Below are positions 9,058-17,931 of a stretch of 64,000 nt of DNA, piece after piece; position 1 is the stretch's first letter, and each line of letters begins with the position of its first letter. The stretch is from Pedobacter frigiditerrae. Its GTDB lineage: Bacteria; Bacteroidota; Bacteroidia; Sphingobacteriales; Sphingobacteriaceae. The stretch is taken from contig NZ_SJSK01000005.1 of the NCBI RefSeq assembly GCF_004331645.1, forward strand, positions 124,001 through 188,000. The letters are read 5' to 3'. Below the pieces are notes generated by a model. It made no database searches, was not told the origin of the DNA, and worked only from the letters and a program-made list of their open reading frames with translations. The position numbers and the translations under genes were made by a program.

Positions 9058-9132
9058 ATCGAGTAGGCCGTGGGAATCGCACCCATCAGCCTCTCACAGA
9101 ACCGTACGTGAAAGTCTCCTCTCATACGGCTC
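9058..9132 (-). ncRNA. Group II intron domains V and VI
   Basis: Domain V (9099-9132) starts GAGCCGTATGAG and ends TACGGTTC, which pair to give the expected 34-nt catalytic hairpin. Domain VI (9058-9098) has the stem GGCTGATGGG / CCCACGGCC and a bulged adenosine at 9064 as the likely lariat branch point. The reverse transcriptase stop codon (9122-9124) lies inside domain V, so the reading frame and the catalytic RNA overlap by about 11 nt. Confidence 0.9.
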
Positions 9133-10417
9133 TTCTTATTCGGTCAACTGCAATCTTATTGCGATTTCGCAAGCTTGCAGTAGGTTTAACTCCCCAAGAC
9201 CAGTGCGCAAACAAATCAGGTTTCGTCAAAGCGATGTCGCCCAATCTGTGTATTGCCCTTACCTTGTGTTTTCTAAACCCTTTAAACTTGTACCGAACCC
9301 AGCGTGCCAATTTCATGTTTACCCTTGCTAGGACATTCTTCAATACCTTGATATTGAATTTGCCATAGTAGTTAATCCATCCCTGAATGATGGGATTGAT
9401 TTGCTTTGCGATATCTTCGAGGGTCATTTGTACCCATACTCCAGAGTTCCACTTTCTGATGGTCTCCCATATCTTCGTCCTTGCTTTCTTACTGATTGCA
9501 GGTGAAAAGTTCAGGAAAACTTCCCCGTGAAGGTCTATTGCCCTTCTCGGTTTGAAAGTGTACCCTAAGAAGTCAAACTGGATAATATTGTGTTCCAGTT
9601 CACGATGATTCTTCTTGCAGTAAACAATCTTTGTCTTAGCCTCGCTAAGTTCCAGCTTGCAGTCCGCCAACCTTTTCTTGATGATGCTCTTTAGAAATGC
9701 TGCTTGTTTATGACTTGCACAATGGCAGATGATATCGTCTGCATACCGTTCAAATGGCACCCTCGGCTGTTCCTTTGCAATCCATTTATCGAATACATAG
9801 TGGAGAAAGAGATTAGAGAGTATCGGACCGATTACCGAACCCTGCGGTACTCCTTTACTTCTTTCCACCAAAGTACCATCCTGTAACTGGTAAGGTACTG
9901 TTAACCATCTTTTAATGTACATCATCGACCACGGACACTTGATGTGTTTCTCCATAGCCTTAATCAGCAATTCATGGTCTATGTTATCAAAGAAGCCTTT
10001 TATGTCTAGGTCTACGACCCAGTGAAGGACACTTACGCGGTCTCTGGCTTTCGCCACCGCATCAAGTGCTGATTTCTTCTCCTGATAAGCATAGGAGTTC
10101 TCATGAAAATGTGGTGCAATCATTGGATCGATTGTCATCACGACAACCATCTGCGCCACACGGTCGGCAACTGTTGGAATGCCAAGAGGTCGTTTTCCAC
10201 CGTCGGACTTTGGTATTTCTACCAACTTCACGGGCGGGGGAACATAGCTACCCGAACTCATACGGTTCCAGATTTTGTAGAGATTGTCCCCGAGCTTTTG
10301 CTCGAAGTCCAAAATCGTTACATCATCAATTCCCGCTGAACCTTGGTTCGCTTTCACTCTTTTGTAAGCTTCCATAACAAGCTGTTTTCCAATTTTAAAT
10401 GACTTTGCGTCTTTCAT
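9122..10417 (-). CDS. ltrA: Group II intron reverse transcriptase/maturase
   Basis: A 431-residue intron-encoded protein. The reverse transcriptase domain covers about residues 10-300 and includes SKGVPQGSVIGPILSNLFLH and the catalytic YADD box near residues 225-228 (RYADDIICHC). A maturase domain (GIIM / domain X, about 310-400, with INPIIQGWINYYGKF) follows. No HNH endonuclease domain is present, so mobility would rely on nicks made in another way, for example at replication forks. The start is supported by an AGGAGG 7 nt upstream. It assists splicing of the intron from traE mRNA and reverse splicing into DNA. Confidence 0.95.
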   Translation of the reverse strand: MKDAKSFKIGKQLVMEAYKRVKANQGSAGIDDVTILDFEQKLGDNLYKIWNRMSSGSYVPPPVKLVEIPKSDGGKRPLGIPTVADRVAQMVVVMTIDPMIAPHFHENSYAYQEKKSALDAVAKARDRVSVLHWVVDLDIKGFFDNIDHELLIKAMEKHIKCPWSMMYIKRWLTVPYQLQDGTLVERSKGVPQGSVIGPILSNLFLHYVFDKWIAKEQPRVPFERYADDIICHCASHKQAAFLKSIIKKRLADCKLELSEAKTKIVYCKKNHRELEHNIIQFDFLGYTFKPRRAIDLHGEVFLNFSPAISKKARTKIWETIRKWNSGVWVQMTLEDIAKQINPIIQGWINYYGKFNIKVLKNVLARVNMKLARWVRYKFKGFRKHKVRAIHRLGDIALTKPDLFAHWSWGVKPTASLRNRNKIAVDRIRRAV

Positions 10418-10424
10418 TTTAAAT

Positions 10425-10430
10425 CCTCCT
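10425..10430 (-). promoter_or_regulatory. Strong Shine-Dalgarno of the intron reverse transcriptase
   Basis: AGGAGG lies 7 nt before the ATG at 10417. Bacteroidota genes generally use A-rich leaders rather than a perfect anti-16S match, and no comparable site was noticed before the neighbouring tra or PUL genes. It fixes the start of the reverse transcriptase. Confidence 0.75.
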
Positions 10431-10962
10431 AATGTTAATTAGTTGTTCAAATTAATTCGCTGAATAAGCCAGTCCCTTCGCTCCACTTCCATTACAGAAG
10501 CTTCAACACTACTACAGACTGGTCTGTCCCTGTGCAGGGCATCGGTACTCTCATTCTAACAGGTTCTCTGCTTGAATTTCTCCCTTAGCATCCCTACGAC
10601 AGGTTCCCAAGTTCCTTGTAAACGCCTCTATGCAGCTCGTGCCATCTCTATACCGGATGCCGTCAGAGCAGTAATCAGGTTTCCCTCTGACTTATCCCGA
10701 GCCAAGTATTGGAGCTCGGTTTCGACATCTTCTTCCATATTTCGGTACCTCATCAATGGTTCACTTGCGTTCACCTTCTGCATAGTCACCTGCCGGAATC
10801 TAGTCCGACTTTTCACGTATCGCTCACGACCAAGGCTCTTAACCAAAGCCGCATACGCTGGTTTGAAACCTCCTCCTGCAAGGCGATTTCGAGGGGCCCA
10901 CCCTCATCATTTACAAAGCACCTAATTGTTGTTATTCACGCAACAATTAGTTCATGGCACAC

Positions 10963-11225
10963 AAAACCTTGACCGCACCAATGATTCCCACCACCGCACC
11001 AATCGCATACATCAGGTCACAACCCGTATCAAAATAACCCTTCACCTTATTGGTCGCCTCCTGTATCCCCGCATTTCCGTCTTGAGCCCAAGCCGTCATC
11101 CCAAGACCCAACAAAAACACCGTTGAAACACACTTGAACCCAACAAATGATAAAATCCTACAATAATCTCTCTTGTTTTGGGGCTTAGCCATTAGGCTTT
11201 GCCTTCCTATCTTCATCAACTTCAT
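10963..11225 (-). CDS. traE: traE, 5' exon (DUF4134 conjugation protein)
   Basis: The first exon encodes a basic N-terminus, a signal-like hydrophobic segment ending TAWAQ and the highly typical DGNAGIQEATNKVKGYFDTG, followed by the first membrane helix (LMYAIGAVVGIIGAVKV). TraE is a small VirB2-like inner membrane or pilus-related protein of Bacteroidota conjugation systems. The reading frame continues nine bases into the intron (TGT GCC ATG AAC after the split codon) and hits TAA, so the unspliced message would make a 92-residue truncated product. A start at Met12 (11192) is possible. It lies 51 nt after the upstream membrane protein gene. Confidence 0.88.
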
Positions 11226-11276
11226 ATTTAATACGTTATAAAACTTATATTCAAATACTTAAAACAATTACTTCAA

Positions 11277-11834
11277 CTAATACCACAGGTTTTCGATTTC
11301 ATCAGCCGTCAAATGAAATGGAGCCCGTCCCACAATGAAACCAGTCAGTGCAGCAACCGAAGGATGACCGCCAAGTGGACCATATTCCTCCTTCACCTTT
11401 TCCAGCAGTCGAAAGAAATCTCGCTTATCCCCCGCCCCTTTCTCCAGTTTCAGGAAGATCAATTTCAGCTCCTGCACCACATCGGCCACCAGCCCAACCT
11501 GGTCATACCTCCCATCACTACCTGATGCCGCAAAGCTCACCTGAGCTGAACTCTTCACCTCCACCCCATCAGGCAATTTGGAAGTCCCCATCAATGCAGC
11601 ATCCACTTCACGTTCAATCTCATCATCTCGACTGCCAACCTTATCAGAGACACCTACCTTACTCAAACCTCCATTAGCAATCGCATCCCCAACCCTAACC
11701 CCATCATCAACCTCCCCATACAAAAAAGCCAGCACCTCAGACCGGTAGAACACCAGTCCCACAAAGACATACCAAACCAGATTGAGCACGATCGAAGCGA
11801 TCAGAAAAGCCCCCCAAGAAAATTGCTGTAACAT
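11277..11834 (-). CDS. Conserved membrane protein upstream of traE
   Basis: A 185-residue protein with one N-terminal membrane helix (MLQQFSWGAFLIASIVLNLV) and a hydrophilic C-terminal region ending APFHLTADEIENLWY. The same architecture, including an 'aPFhLtxeEledLWY'-like end, occurs in a conserved hypothetical gene just before traE in many Bacteroidota conjugative elements. The frame is open a further 40 codons upstream (to 11954), but those residues are low-complexity Gly/Phe and precede the helix, so the Met at 11834 is taken. It is the first tra-type gene on this strand and is divergent from the metallo-hydrolase gene at 12101. Role unknown. Confidence 0.72.
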   Translation of the reverse strand: MLQQFSWGAFLIASIVLNLVWYVFVGLVFYRSEVLAFLYGEVDDGVRVGDAIANGGLSKVGVSDKVGSRDDEIEREVDAALMGTSKLPDGVEVKSSAQVSFAASGSDGRYDQVGLVADVVQELKLIFLKLEKGAGDKRDFFRLLEKVKEEYGPLGGHPSVAALTGFIVGRAPFHLTADEIENLWY

Positions 11835-12100
11835 AAAACCTAAATCAAACCCAAAGACCCCATTGCCCTCAGAACGAAAGCAAAATTGTAAAGAACCAAA
11901 ACCGAAGCGTGACAATCCCCTACGGTCAGCCCCTATGCTTACACCATATTCCAATGCCTATCCTTCATAAAAGGCGGCTTGACCACCTTGGACAATCCAA
12001 TACGCACTATAGCTTATCGCTTCACCCTCAAATTGTTACAGTAATTTTATTTAATATTTAAGAAAGAAATACTTAGCTTCATCAATCTAAATTAACGATC

Positions 12101-13531
12101 ATGAGCAAAATGTATATCGGCTATCCACAGGCCAGCCTAGCTAAAGAGCCAGGTAGTGAAACAATCACGAAACAAGCGCTTTGGGGCGATTGGTGCGAGG
12201 TACTTGAAGAAAACTTACCTTATGTCAAAATCCGGTGCAGAGGCGCCGAAGGCTGGGTGAAAAAGACAGCAATCCAAAGCGAACAGATCCTCGAGATCAA
12301 TTTCGTCGACGTTGGCCAGGGAGACGGTTGTTTTATTGTCACTCCAGATGACAAGTTCATCCTCATCGACGCAGGTGAAGGCGACAACATGTACCATTTC
12401 CTGAACTGGCGATTCAATCTCCGCTACAACACTAAAACCATCCCTATTGAGCACCTCATCATTTCCCATTCTGATACCGATCATTATAAAGGCTTTGGGA
12501 GGATTGTAAATTCCAGCCGTTTTGAAATTCAGCACATCCACCACAACGGGATCATCGAACGGAAAGCCAGCTCTATATTCGGTCCGGTCCAAGACAACTA
12601 CCTGATGGATATCCGAACGAACAGGGAACAGATCTACGAACTGCTCAAAATATCCTCCAACAGAGGCGATAAATTTTTTCCAAACCTGCTTTTCGATGCC
12701 ATGGAGAAATCTGCCTCCATGAAAATGTCCATGCTGGAAAAAGGCAGCACCATTCTTGGCTATGGTCCTACTGACAAGGTGCACTTCAATATCCTTGGTC
12801 CTGTGACAGAACAAAGTCAAGGCAAAAAGGTGCTCAGGGTATTGGGTAGCCCTGGCGAAACGAAAAACGGACACTCGGTCATCGTACAATTGAAGATCGG
12901 CAACGCAAAAATCCTTCTAGGAGGTGACCTCAATGACGCCTCGGAGGAATACCTGACCGAACATTACACTGGCTATTCGGCCCACGGGCTGAACGAGATC
13001 GAGCGAGAGGACATGATCAAGAAGGGAAGAGCGGTATTTGAATCCGATGTCCTAAAATCCTGCCATCACGGTAGCCACAAGTTCATGGACGACTTCCTTT
13101 CATTTTTCAATCCCATTGCCACCATCATCTCCAGTGGAGACAATGAGACCCATACCCATCCACGCCCTGACACACTAGGGGCTATTGGCAAACATAGCCG
13201 AGGGAAAAGGCCACTGATATTCTCCACTGAACTTGCCAGATCGGCAAAGGAAAAACTGAACATTACCGATAAGGACTATGCCCAACTCTACCTGTTGAAT
13301 GAAAGCAAGAAAGCTGCCTCCCCAGATGAGCTCATCGCCATCAACGAGAAGATCAATAACCTCCGCTACAAAATCGAACGCACGATCGCCGTCTACGGCA
13401 TGATTACGGTTCGCACGGACGGGAAAAAGATACTCATTGCCCAAAAAAAGGAAGCGAAAGACGCCGGCTTCATTTATTATGAGCTTTTGCTAGATACAGA
13501 AGGTAAATTCTATTTTAAACAGCCCAAATAA
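12101..13531 (+). CDS. SH3-domain metallo-beta-lactamase-fold hydrolase (ComEC-like)
   Basis: A 476-residue protein without signal peptide. Residues 1-60 look like a bacterial SH3 domain (GDWCEVLEENLPYVKIRCRG, then GWVKK). The rest is a metallo-beta-lactamase fold related to the soluble domain of ComEC/Rec2. It has FVDVGQGDG, ILIDAG, the metal motif with His123, Asp125, Asp127 and His128 (SHSDTDH), LLGGDLND and a late CHHGSH. This set of metal ligands suggests an active phosphodiesterase or nuclease; substrate unknown. The C-terminal about 100 residues are helical and unrecognised. The gene stands alone, opposite in strand to its neighbours and more GC-rich than the PUL, which fits cargo of the conjugative element. 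A defence or nucleotide-signal role is possible but not shown. Confidence 0.85.
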   Translation: MSKMYIGYPQASLAKEPGSETITKQALWGDWCEVLEENLPYVKIRCRGAEGWVKKTAIQSEQILEINFVDVGQGDGCFIVTPDDKFILIDAGEGDNMYHFLNWRFNLRYNTKTIPIEHLIISHSDTDHYKGFGRIVNSSRFEIQHIHHNGIIERKASSIFGPVQDNYLMDIRTNREQIYELLKISSNRGDKFFPNLLFDAMEKSASMKMSMLEKGSTILGYGPTDKVHFNILGPVTEQSQGKKVLRVLGSPGETKNGHSVIVQLKIGNAKILLGGDLNDASEEYLTEHYTGYSAHGLNEIEREDMIKKGRAVFESDVLKSCHHGSHKFMDDFLSFFNPIATIISSGDNETHTHPRPDTLGAIGKHSRGKRPLIFSTELARSAKEKLNITDKDYAQLYLLNESKKAASPDELIAINEKINNLRYKIERTIAVYGMITVRTDGKKILIAQKKEAKDAGFIYYELLLDTEGKFYFKQPK

Positions 13532-14047
13532 CAAACCCATCCAGAACCATAATTGGATCGACTTAAAGCTCTTCAAAATGAAAAAACTCCTGATCTAACA
13601 TGCAACGACAATTCGCTTAGCCCCGAAGGTTAAGTAGGTAAAGCCATCAGTACATTTTGCAAATAAACTTCTTTATTCCCTTTATAACATCCCCATTCTC
13701 TTGTTCTTTATTCGCGATTCGCGAACAAAGAACATTTATTATTTACTAATGAAAACGATGATTTACTGCAAGAAAACATTTATTCACCGCGAATATGCTG
13801 TGAATAATAACGCTAATCACCGCAATAAACACGACAACAGCTTAGCACATCACCAAACGCTACACTAATGAAGGAGAAAAAAAGCCGTTAAAACCAGATA
13901 TGCTTTAGGTTCACGCCAGGCTAATCCTCTTTTATGATCCAGCAGTTAGCTTGGGGAAGTGGACACAAAAGGAGAAATTTAAATTGACTGGCACCTTCCT
14001 CAAAAAGGTGAAAGTTTAGTGACTCAAAAAGTAAGATAGACAATAAT
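13532..14047 (+). other. Convergent non-coding interval between the metallo-hydrolase and LacI genes
   Basis: About 516 nt without a convincing gene on either strand. It contains the 31-nt palindrome listed separately and a weak hairpin near 14000 (CACCTT / AAGGTG). The stretch around 13950-13970 recalls leader sequences beside insertion sequences, but no inverted-repeat pair or transposase remnant could be made out. It may contain the right edge of the conjugative element, though no attachment-site repeat is visible. Confidence 0.5.
13703..13733. repeat. 31-nt near-perfect palindrome
   Basis: The arms GTTCTTTATTCGCGA and TTCGCGAACAAAGAAC pair around a central T at 13718, with 14 of 15 positions matched (only A13710/C13726 differ). 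It lies between two convergent genes, so it could be a bidirectional terminator, although no long T-run follows on either side. The CGCGA core could also be a protein-binding or recombination site. Confidence 0.6.
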
Positions 14048-15076
14048 TTATTTCTTGAGTGATGATCCTCTAATTATTAAATCTGCTTCCAAGACAATCG
14101 TCTTATTTATTGTGACATTATTTTTGGCATTTGCCAACATGTCGATGGCTGTCTTGCCAATCGTTTCTCCCATTTCAAAACCAGGATAATTTACCGTGGT
14201 GATTGCTGGCTCTGTCACACTTGAAATAAGGTCGTTGTTAAAACCCACAATTGCAATGTCCTTTGGAACACGAATACCTTGTTGTTTTAAAATAACAAGT
14301 GCATATGCTGCAATCGAATCATTTGTGATGAACAGGGCATCAGGTCTTTGCTCCCTTTTCAGTATATCATTCAATAGAACATTTTTAATCGCTATCTCCG
14401 TTAGCTGATCGTCAATCAACATATGCTGTGCAAATTCGAGACCATAAGCTTTAAGAGCCTCCTTGAAGCCCTCAAGCCGCTCTTTATAGACGCTGTGCTT
14501 AAGATCACCAGTAATGTGCACGATATTTCTGCATCCCTGTAACAATAAATGTTCAGTGGCGATATACCCCGCCTTATGGTTGTCAATGACAACTTTGGTC
14601 GATGGGATAAATTGGGAAGTCCTGTCAAAGAGAATAATTGGTACTTTTTTATTTAAGAATTCATCTAGGTATGTAAAATCTTCCATTTTAGTGGAAAGTG
14701 AAACGATCAGCGCATCGACCCTGTTGTCGAACATTGTCTTTATATTATTCTTTTCCTTTGTTTCATCTTCGAAGGATTGGCAGATAATCAAGTTATAATT
14801 TGACTTATTTACCACTTTCTCAATTCCAGAAAGTACCGAGGAAATAAAAAGGCTGTTAAGTTTTGGGACTATGACACCGATGGTAAAGGTTTGACCTAAC
14901 CTTAAATTACTTGCAAATTTATTTCGTTGATAGCCCACCTCCCTGGCTAGGTTTTCAACCGTTTGCCTAGTTTTCTTGTTGATCGATTCGTGACCACTCA
15001 AGCTTCTACTAACCGTGGTTACGGAAATACCAAGCTTCGCTGCCAGATCATAAATAGTTATGTCTTTCTTTTTCAT
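14048..15076 (-). CDS. LacI family transcriptional regulator
   Basis: A 342-residue regulator. The N-terminal helix-turn-helix (TIYDLAAKLGISVTTVSRSL) and hinge helix (FASNLRLG) are textbook LacI. The ligand domain has the usual order (TIGVIVPKLNSLF, DALIVSL, IILFDR, VVIDNHKAGYIATEHLL, DALFITNDSIAAYAL, IAIVGFNN). It sits at the downstream edge of the PUL on the same strand as the enzymes, separated by 380 nt. It is a good candidate to bind the CTAAAyCGrTTTAG sites in front of the enzyme units, since its recognition helix and Leu-type hinge are of the class that binds CG-centred palindromes. The second LacI-type protein (60830) is the alternative. The effector is probably a released mono- or oligosaccharide. 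Confidence 0.93.
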   Translation of the reverse strand: MKKKDITIYDLAAKLGISVTTVSRSLSGHESINKKTRQTVENLAREVGYQRNKFASNLRLGQTFTIGVIVPKLNSLFISSVLSGIEKVVNKSNYNLIICQSFEDETKEKNNIKTMFDNRVDALIVSLSTKMEDFTYLDEFLNKKVPIILFDRTSQFIPSTKVVIDNHKAGYIATEHLLLQGCRNIVHITGDLKHSVYKERLEGFKEALKAYGLEFAQHMLIDDQLTEIAIKNVLLNDILKREQRPDALFITNDSIAAYALVILKQQGIRVPKDIAIVGFNNDLISSVTEPAITTVNYPGFEMGETIGKTAIDMLANAKNNVTINKTIVLEADLIIRGSSLKK

Positions 15077-15456
15077 ATTTCCAATTCATCCAAGATCTAG
15101 AGTTGCCTATGCAAATGGCATGACTGTTTCTCGCGTTTCATATCATGCTTGTAATACAGTAATTTTAGAATAACATCATTTTGTCCTAAACACTTATTAA
15201 GCTACTGCCTGTAATCAGTTTAGGCAGAGAACTAATTACTGGACCAAAGCCTGGTTGGCAAAACATTTCAAGAAGGCCCACTTAGGTTTCCCGAGAATAT
15301 AGCGTACCCATTCTTTATTTCAATAACGTCGATAAAATTATTTTCTTTCTAGCTTGACATCTTCGCAAACTGATCAGATTAACGAGCAAAAACCACTCTT
15401 AGAGCCTCAACATACATTTAGAATATCCTTACCGACATAAATTAAACCCGTCTTTC
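15077..15456. other. Intergenic region upstream of the LacI gene
   Basis: 380 nt between the GH3 stop and the LacI start. No reading frame, strong hairpin or copy of the CTAAAyCGrTTTAG operator was found. It should hold the LacI promoter and the terminator of the GH3 unit, but neither can be placed with confidence. Confidence 0.5.
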
Positions 15457-17871
15457 TTATTCCACCACAAAACTTTTTTTCAGTTTGATATCTATTGATG
15501 AAGCGCCAATTCGCACTTCAAATTCGCCTGGTTCAACGGTCCAATTCATATTTTTATCTAGAAGTTCAAGATCCTGTGGCTTAATGACAAATTCAATGGT
15601 TTTTGATTCACCGGCATTTAAACTTACTCTCGCAAACCCCCTTAACTGGCTGTCATAGCTAATCACACTGCTTACCTTATCCTTGATATATAGCTGTACA
15701 ACTTCATCTCCTTTTCTGCTTCCTGTGTTCTTAACGGTTACTGAAACCTTGATTTCTGCCTGTGATTTGATTTTTTCAGCACTTAACTGAAGATTGCTAT
15801 AGTCAAAAGTGGTATAACTTAAACCATGTCCGAATGGATAAAGCGGCCCAACTACAGCTGTATTTCCATATCCATTGGGTCCGTCTCCAGGCTGACCAGC
15901 TTGTGATGCAGGTTTAAAGGGAAAGTTCATTTCTATCTGCCCCATAGACTTTGGAAAGGTAATGGGCAATTTCCCCCCAGGATTGTACTCTCCAAATAAA
16001 GTTTCGGCAATGGCTTGTGCGCCTTTTTGACCAGGGAACCAGGTTTCCAAAATGGCTGGAACATATCTATTTGCCCAATTAATGGTTAAAGGTTGTCCGT
16101 TTATCAGCACCAATATCACTGGTTTACCCGTGGCATACAAGGCTTGCAGTAATTGTTGCTGGCGACCAGGGAGGTCTAATCCAGTTCTTGACTTACTTTC
16201 TCCCGTACGTTCTTCATCTTCCCCTAAAACAGCAATGATTACATCGTTTTGCTTCGCCTGTTCTACCGCTGCATCAATGTCAATTTTTTCTTTAGCGGTT
16301 AAAGCAGTTCCAATAATCTCGCTTTCTGGCCAGGTGGCATCCACCATTTCACAGCCCTTGGTAAAACTTACCTTTACTGATGACCCCAAATAATCTTTGA
16401 TCCCATCTAAGACAGTTGTGATTTTTAAATCAGTTGGGCCATACCTGCTTACTGCAAAATCGGTTTCCGTAGCCAATGGACCCGTTACCAAAATATTCTT
16501 GATCTTATGCTTATCCAGCGGCAATGTATTATTATCATTCTTTAGCAACACCAAGGATTGTCTCTGAATATCCATGGCAAAATCACCATGTTTATCTGCA
16601 CCAACAACTTTATCTGCAAGGTTAATGTCCTTAACATAGGGCTGGTCAAATAGGCCCAGCTGAAATTTAACTCTCAAAACGTCCGCTACACGGTCATCCA
16701 GGGTCTTCATGGAGATACTTCCTTCCTTGACCAGTTCACGCAAGGGCAAAATATAATCTGAAGGTGGGGTAAAATGTGTCCTTACGTTTAAACCAGCTTC
16801 CACTACCTGTCTAACAGCCTCCTTGTACGAACCTGCCACCGCATGTTTGGTATAAACATATTCCACGGCTTCGCTATCAGAAACCACATAACCTGTAAAA
16901 CCATATTTCTCCCTTAATAATTCAGTTAGAAAATAATGACTTGCCGTTACGGGAACTCCGTCGTAATCATTATAACTGCTCATTACGCCCATTGGGTGTG
17001 CTTCCTGAATGACCCTTTTAAATGGATACAAATGCATCTGGTGCATTTCCCTCGGGGCAACATGCGGGTCTGTTCTGGCCTGTCCGTCCCTTCCACCCTT
17101 AGGCACCCCGTAAACCGCGAAATGTTTGATGGTTGCAGCCACTCCTTCCTTTTGAATCCCTATTACCATTTGTTTCCCTAATTCGGCAATTAAAAAAGGA
17201 TCTTCTGCATAACATTCCAATACCCTTCCCCACCTTGGATCTCTGGGAACATCTAATATCGGTGCATAAATATTGGTATATCCCAAAGCTTTTCCTTCCA
17301 GGCCTACAATATGACCTGCCTGTAAGACCAGGTCTTTATTCCAGGTGCTGCCTATTCCAATAGGCGCCGGCAAAGGCGTAGCCTTGGTATGGTTAAGTCC
17401 GTGTATGCCTTCATTGGTAAAGTCCACGGGAATGCCCATCCTGGTTTCTTCTATGAACCATTTCTGTGTTTGATTAATCGCATCTGCGTGGTTTCGGTGC
17501 GGATAAGTTAGGTAATTACTATAAAATGTGTTGCCCCTGATGATTCCATTGTTCAGCTCATCAATATTGGCTATACCGTCTTTCCATATTTCATTTTTCC
17601 AGCTTGCAACTGGTAAAGAGTCTTTTAACACCCTTCGATAGCCGTATAAGGTAGCTAGCTGATTGGTTTTTTCTTCCAGGGTCATCAATGACAGCAAATT
17701 TTTTATGCGATCATCAATATGGGCTTTGGGATCTTCAAAAACATCCATTTGGTTGTTTTTGTTAAAATCAATCCATCCTTTCTTATAAATCCTTGATTTG
17801 TTTTGAGCAAACGCAAATTGGCTAAATAATAAGAAAAATGTAAAGGCAATTATTTTGAATTTTTCAAGCAT
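15457..17871 (-). CDS. Glycoside hydrolase family 3 (beta-glucosidase/xylosidase type), secreted
   Basis: An 804-residue exported enzyme with a signal peptide ending FAFAQ. It has the GH3 N-terminal TIM barrel (about 50-400), with PRDPRWGRVLECYAEDPFLI, IKHFAVYG and the nucleophile Asp332 in GYVVSDSEAVEYVY. The GH3 C-terminal domain (about 440-660) and a fibronectin-III-like domain (about 700-800) follow. Such enzymes release terminal beta-linked glucose, xylose or related sugars in the periplasm; exact sugar not predictable here. It is the only gene of the leftmost PUL unit and has its own operator at 17932-17945, 61 nt upstream. The aromatic that usually follows SD in GH3 (SDW) is replaced by Ser-Glu, as in some beta-xylosidase-like members. 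Confidence 0.93.
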   Translation of the reverse strand: MLEKFKIIAFTFFLLFSQFAFAQNKSRIYKKGWIDFNKNNQMDVFEDPKAHIDDRIKNLLSLMTLEEKTNQLATLYGYRRVLKDSLPVASWKNEIWKDGIANIDELNNGIIRGNTFYSNYLTYPHRNHADAINQTQKWFIEETRMGIPVDFTNEGIHGLNHTKATPLPAPIGIGSTWNKDLVLQAGHIVGLEGKALGYTNIYAPILDVPRDPRWGRVLECYAEDPFLIAELGKQMVIGIQKEGVAATIKHFAVYGVPKGGRDGQARTDPHVAPREMHQMHLYPFKRVIQEAHPMGVMSSYNDYDGVPVTASHYFLTELLREKYGFTGYVVSDSEAVEYVYTKHAVAGSYKEAVRQVVEAGLNVRTHFTPPSDYILPLRELVKEGSISMKTLDDRVADVLRVKFQLGLFDQPYVKDINLADKVVGADKHGDFAMDIQRQSLVLLKNDNNTLPLDKHKIKNILVTGPLATETDFAVSRYGPTDLKITTVLDGIKDYLGSSVKVSFTKGCEMVDATWPESEIIGTALTAKEKIDIDAAVEQAKQNDVIIAVLGEDEERTGESKSRTGLDLPGRQQQLLQALYATGKPVILVLINGQPLTINWANRYVPAILETWFPGQKGAQAIAETLFGEYNPGGKLPITFPKSMGQIEMNFPFKPASQAGQPGDGPNGYGNTAVVGPLYPFGHGLSYTTFDYSNLQLSAEKIKSQAEIKVSVTVKNTGSRKGDEVVQLYIKDKVSSVISYDSQLRGFARVSLNAGESKTIEFVIKPQDLELLDKNMNWTVEPGEFEVRIGASSIDIKLKKSFVVE

Positions 17872-17931
17872 GGCAGTGTAAAGGATTTTTTAAAAATAAG
17901 TTTATCTCAATTAGTAATCAAAAATATATAA

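Larger units (their letters stand above)
9058..10962 (-). mobile_element. Complete group II intron inserted in traE
   Basis: The intron starts with GTGTG at 10962, close to the consensus GUGYG, and ends with AT at 9058 (consensus AY). It is 1,905 nt long. A canonical 34-nt domain V hairpin lies at 9099-9132, and a domain VI hairpin follows at 9058-9098 with an unpaired A at 9064, seven bases from the 3' end, as expected for the branch point. The intron-encoded reverse transcriptase sits in the domain IV position. The stretch 10418-10962 is non-coding and forms domains I-III; its first stem (CTAATTGTTG pairing with CAACAATTAG) can be seen. The intron is in sense orientation to traE, so splicing would restore TraE. 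Confidence 0.92.

Noticed and set aside
10572..10925. 117-codon plus-strand frame inside the intron
   Set aside because: It lies in the structured RNA domains I-III of the group II intron, antisense to it, and has no protein features.
9064..10962. Alternative intron 3' end after CCTAC
   Set aside because: It would leave the two traE exons out of frame and place the bulged A at the end of the intron instead of seven bases before it.
12215..12889. 224-codon minus-strand frame opposite the metallo-hydrolase gene
   Set aside because: It lies fully inside the plus-strand gene, which has clear metallo-beta-lactamase motifs; its own translation has no recognisable domain.
13940..13975. Possible insertion-sequence end (GGGGAAGTGGACAC region)
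   Set aside because: No matching inverted repeat, target duplication or transposase remnant was found in the interval.
15190..15230. Weak operator-like sequence (TAATCAGTTTAG) upstream of the LacI gene
   Set aside because: The spacing and central CG do not match CTAAAyCGrTTTAG, so it is probably chance.
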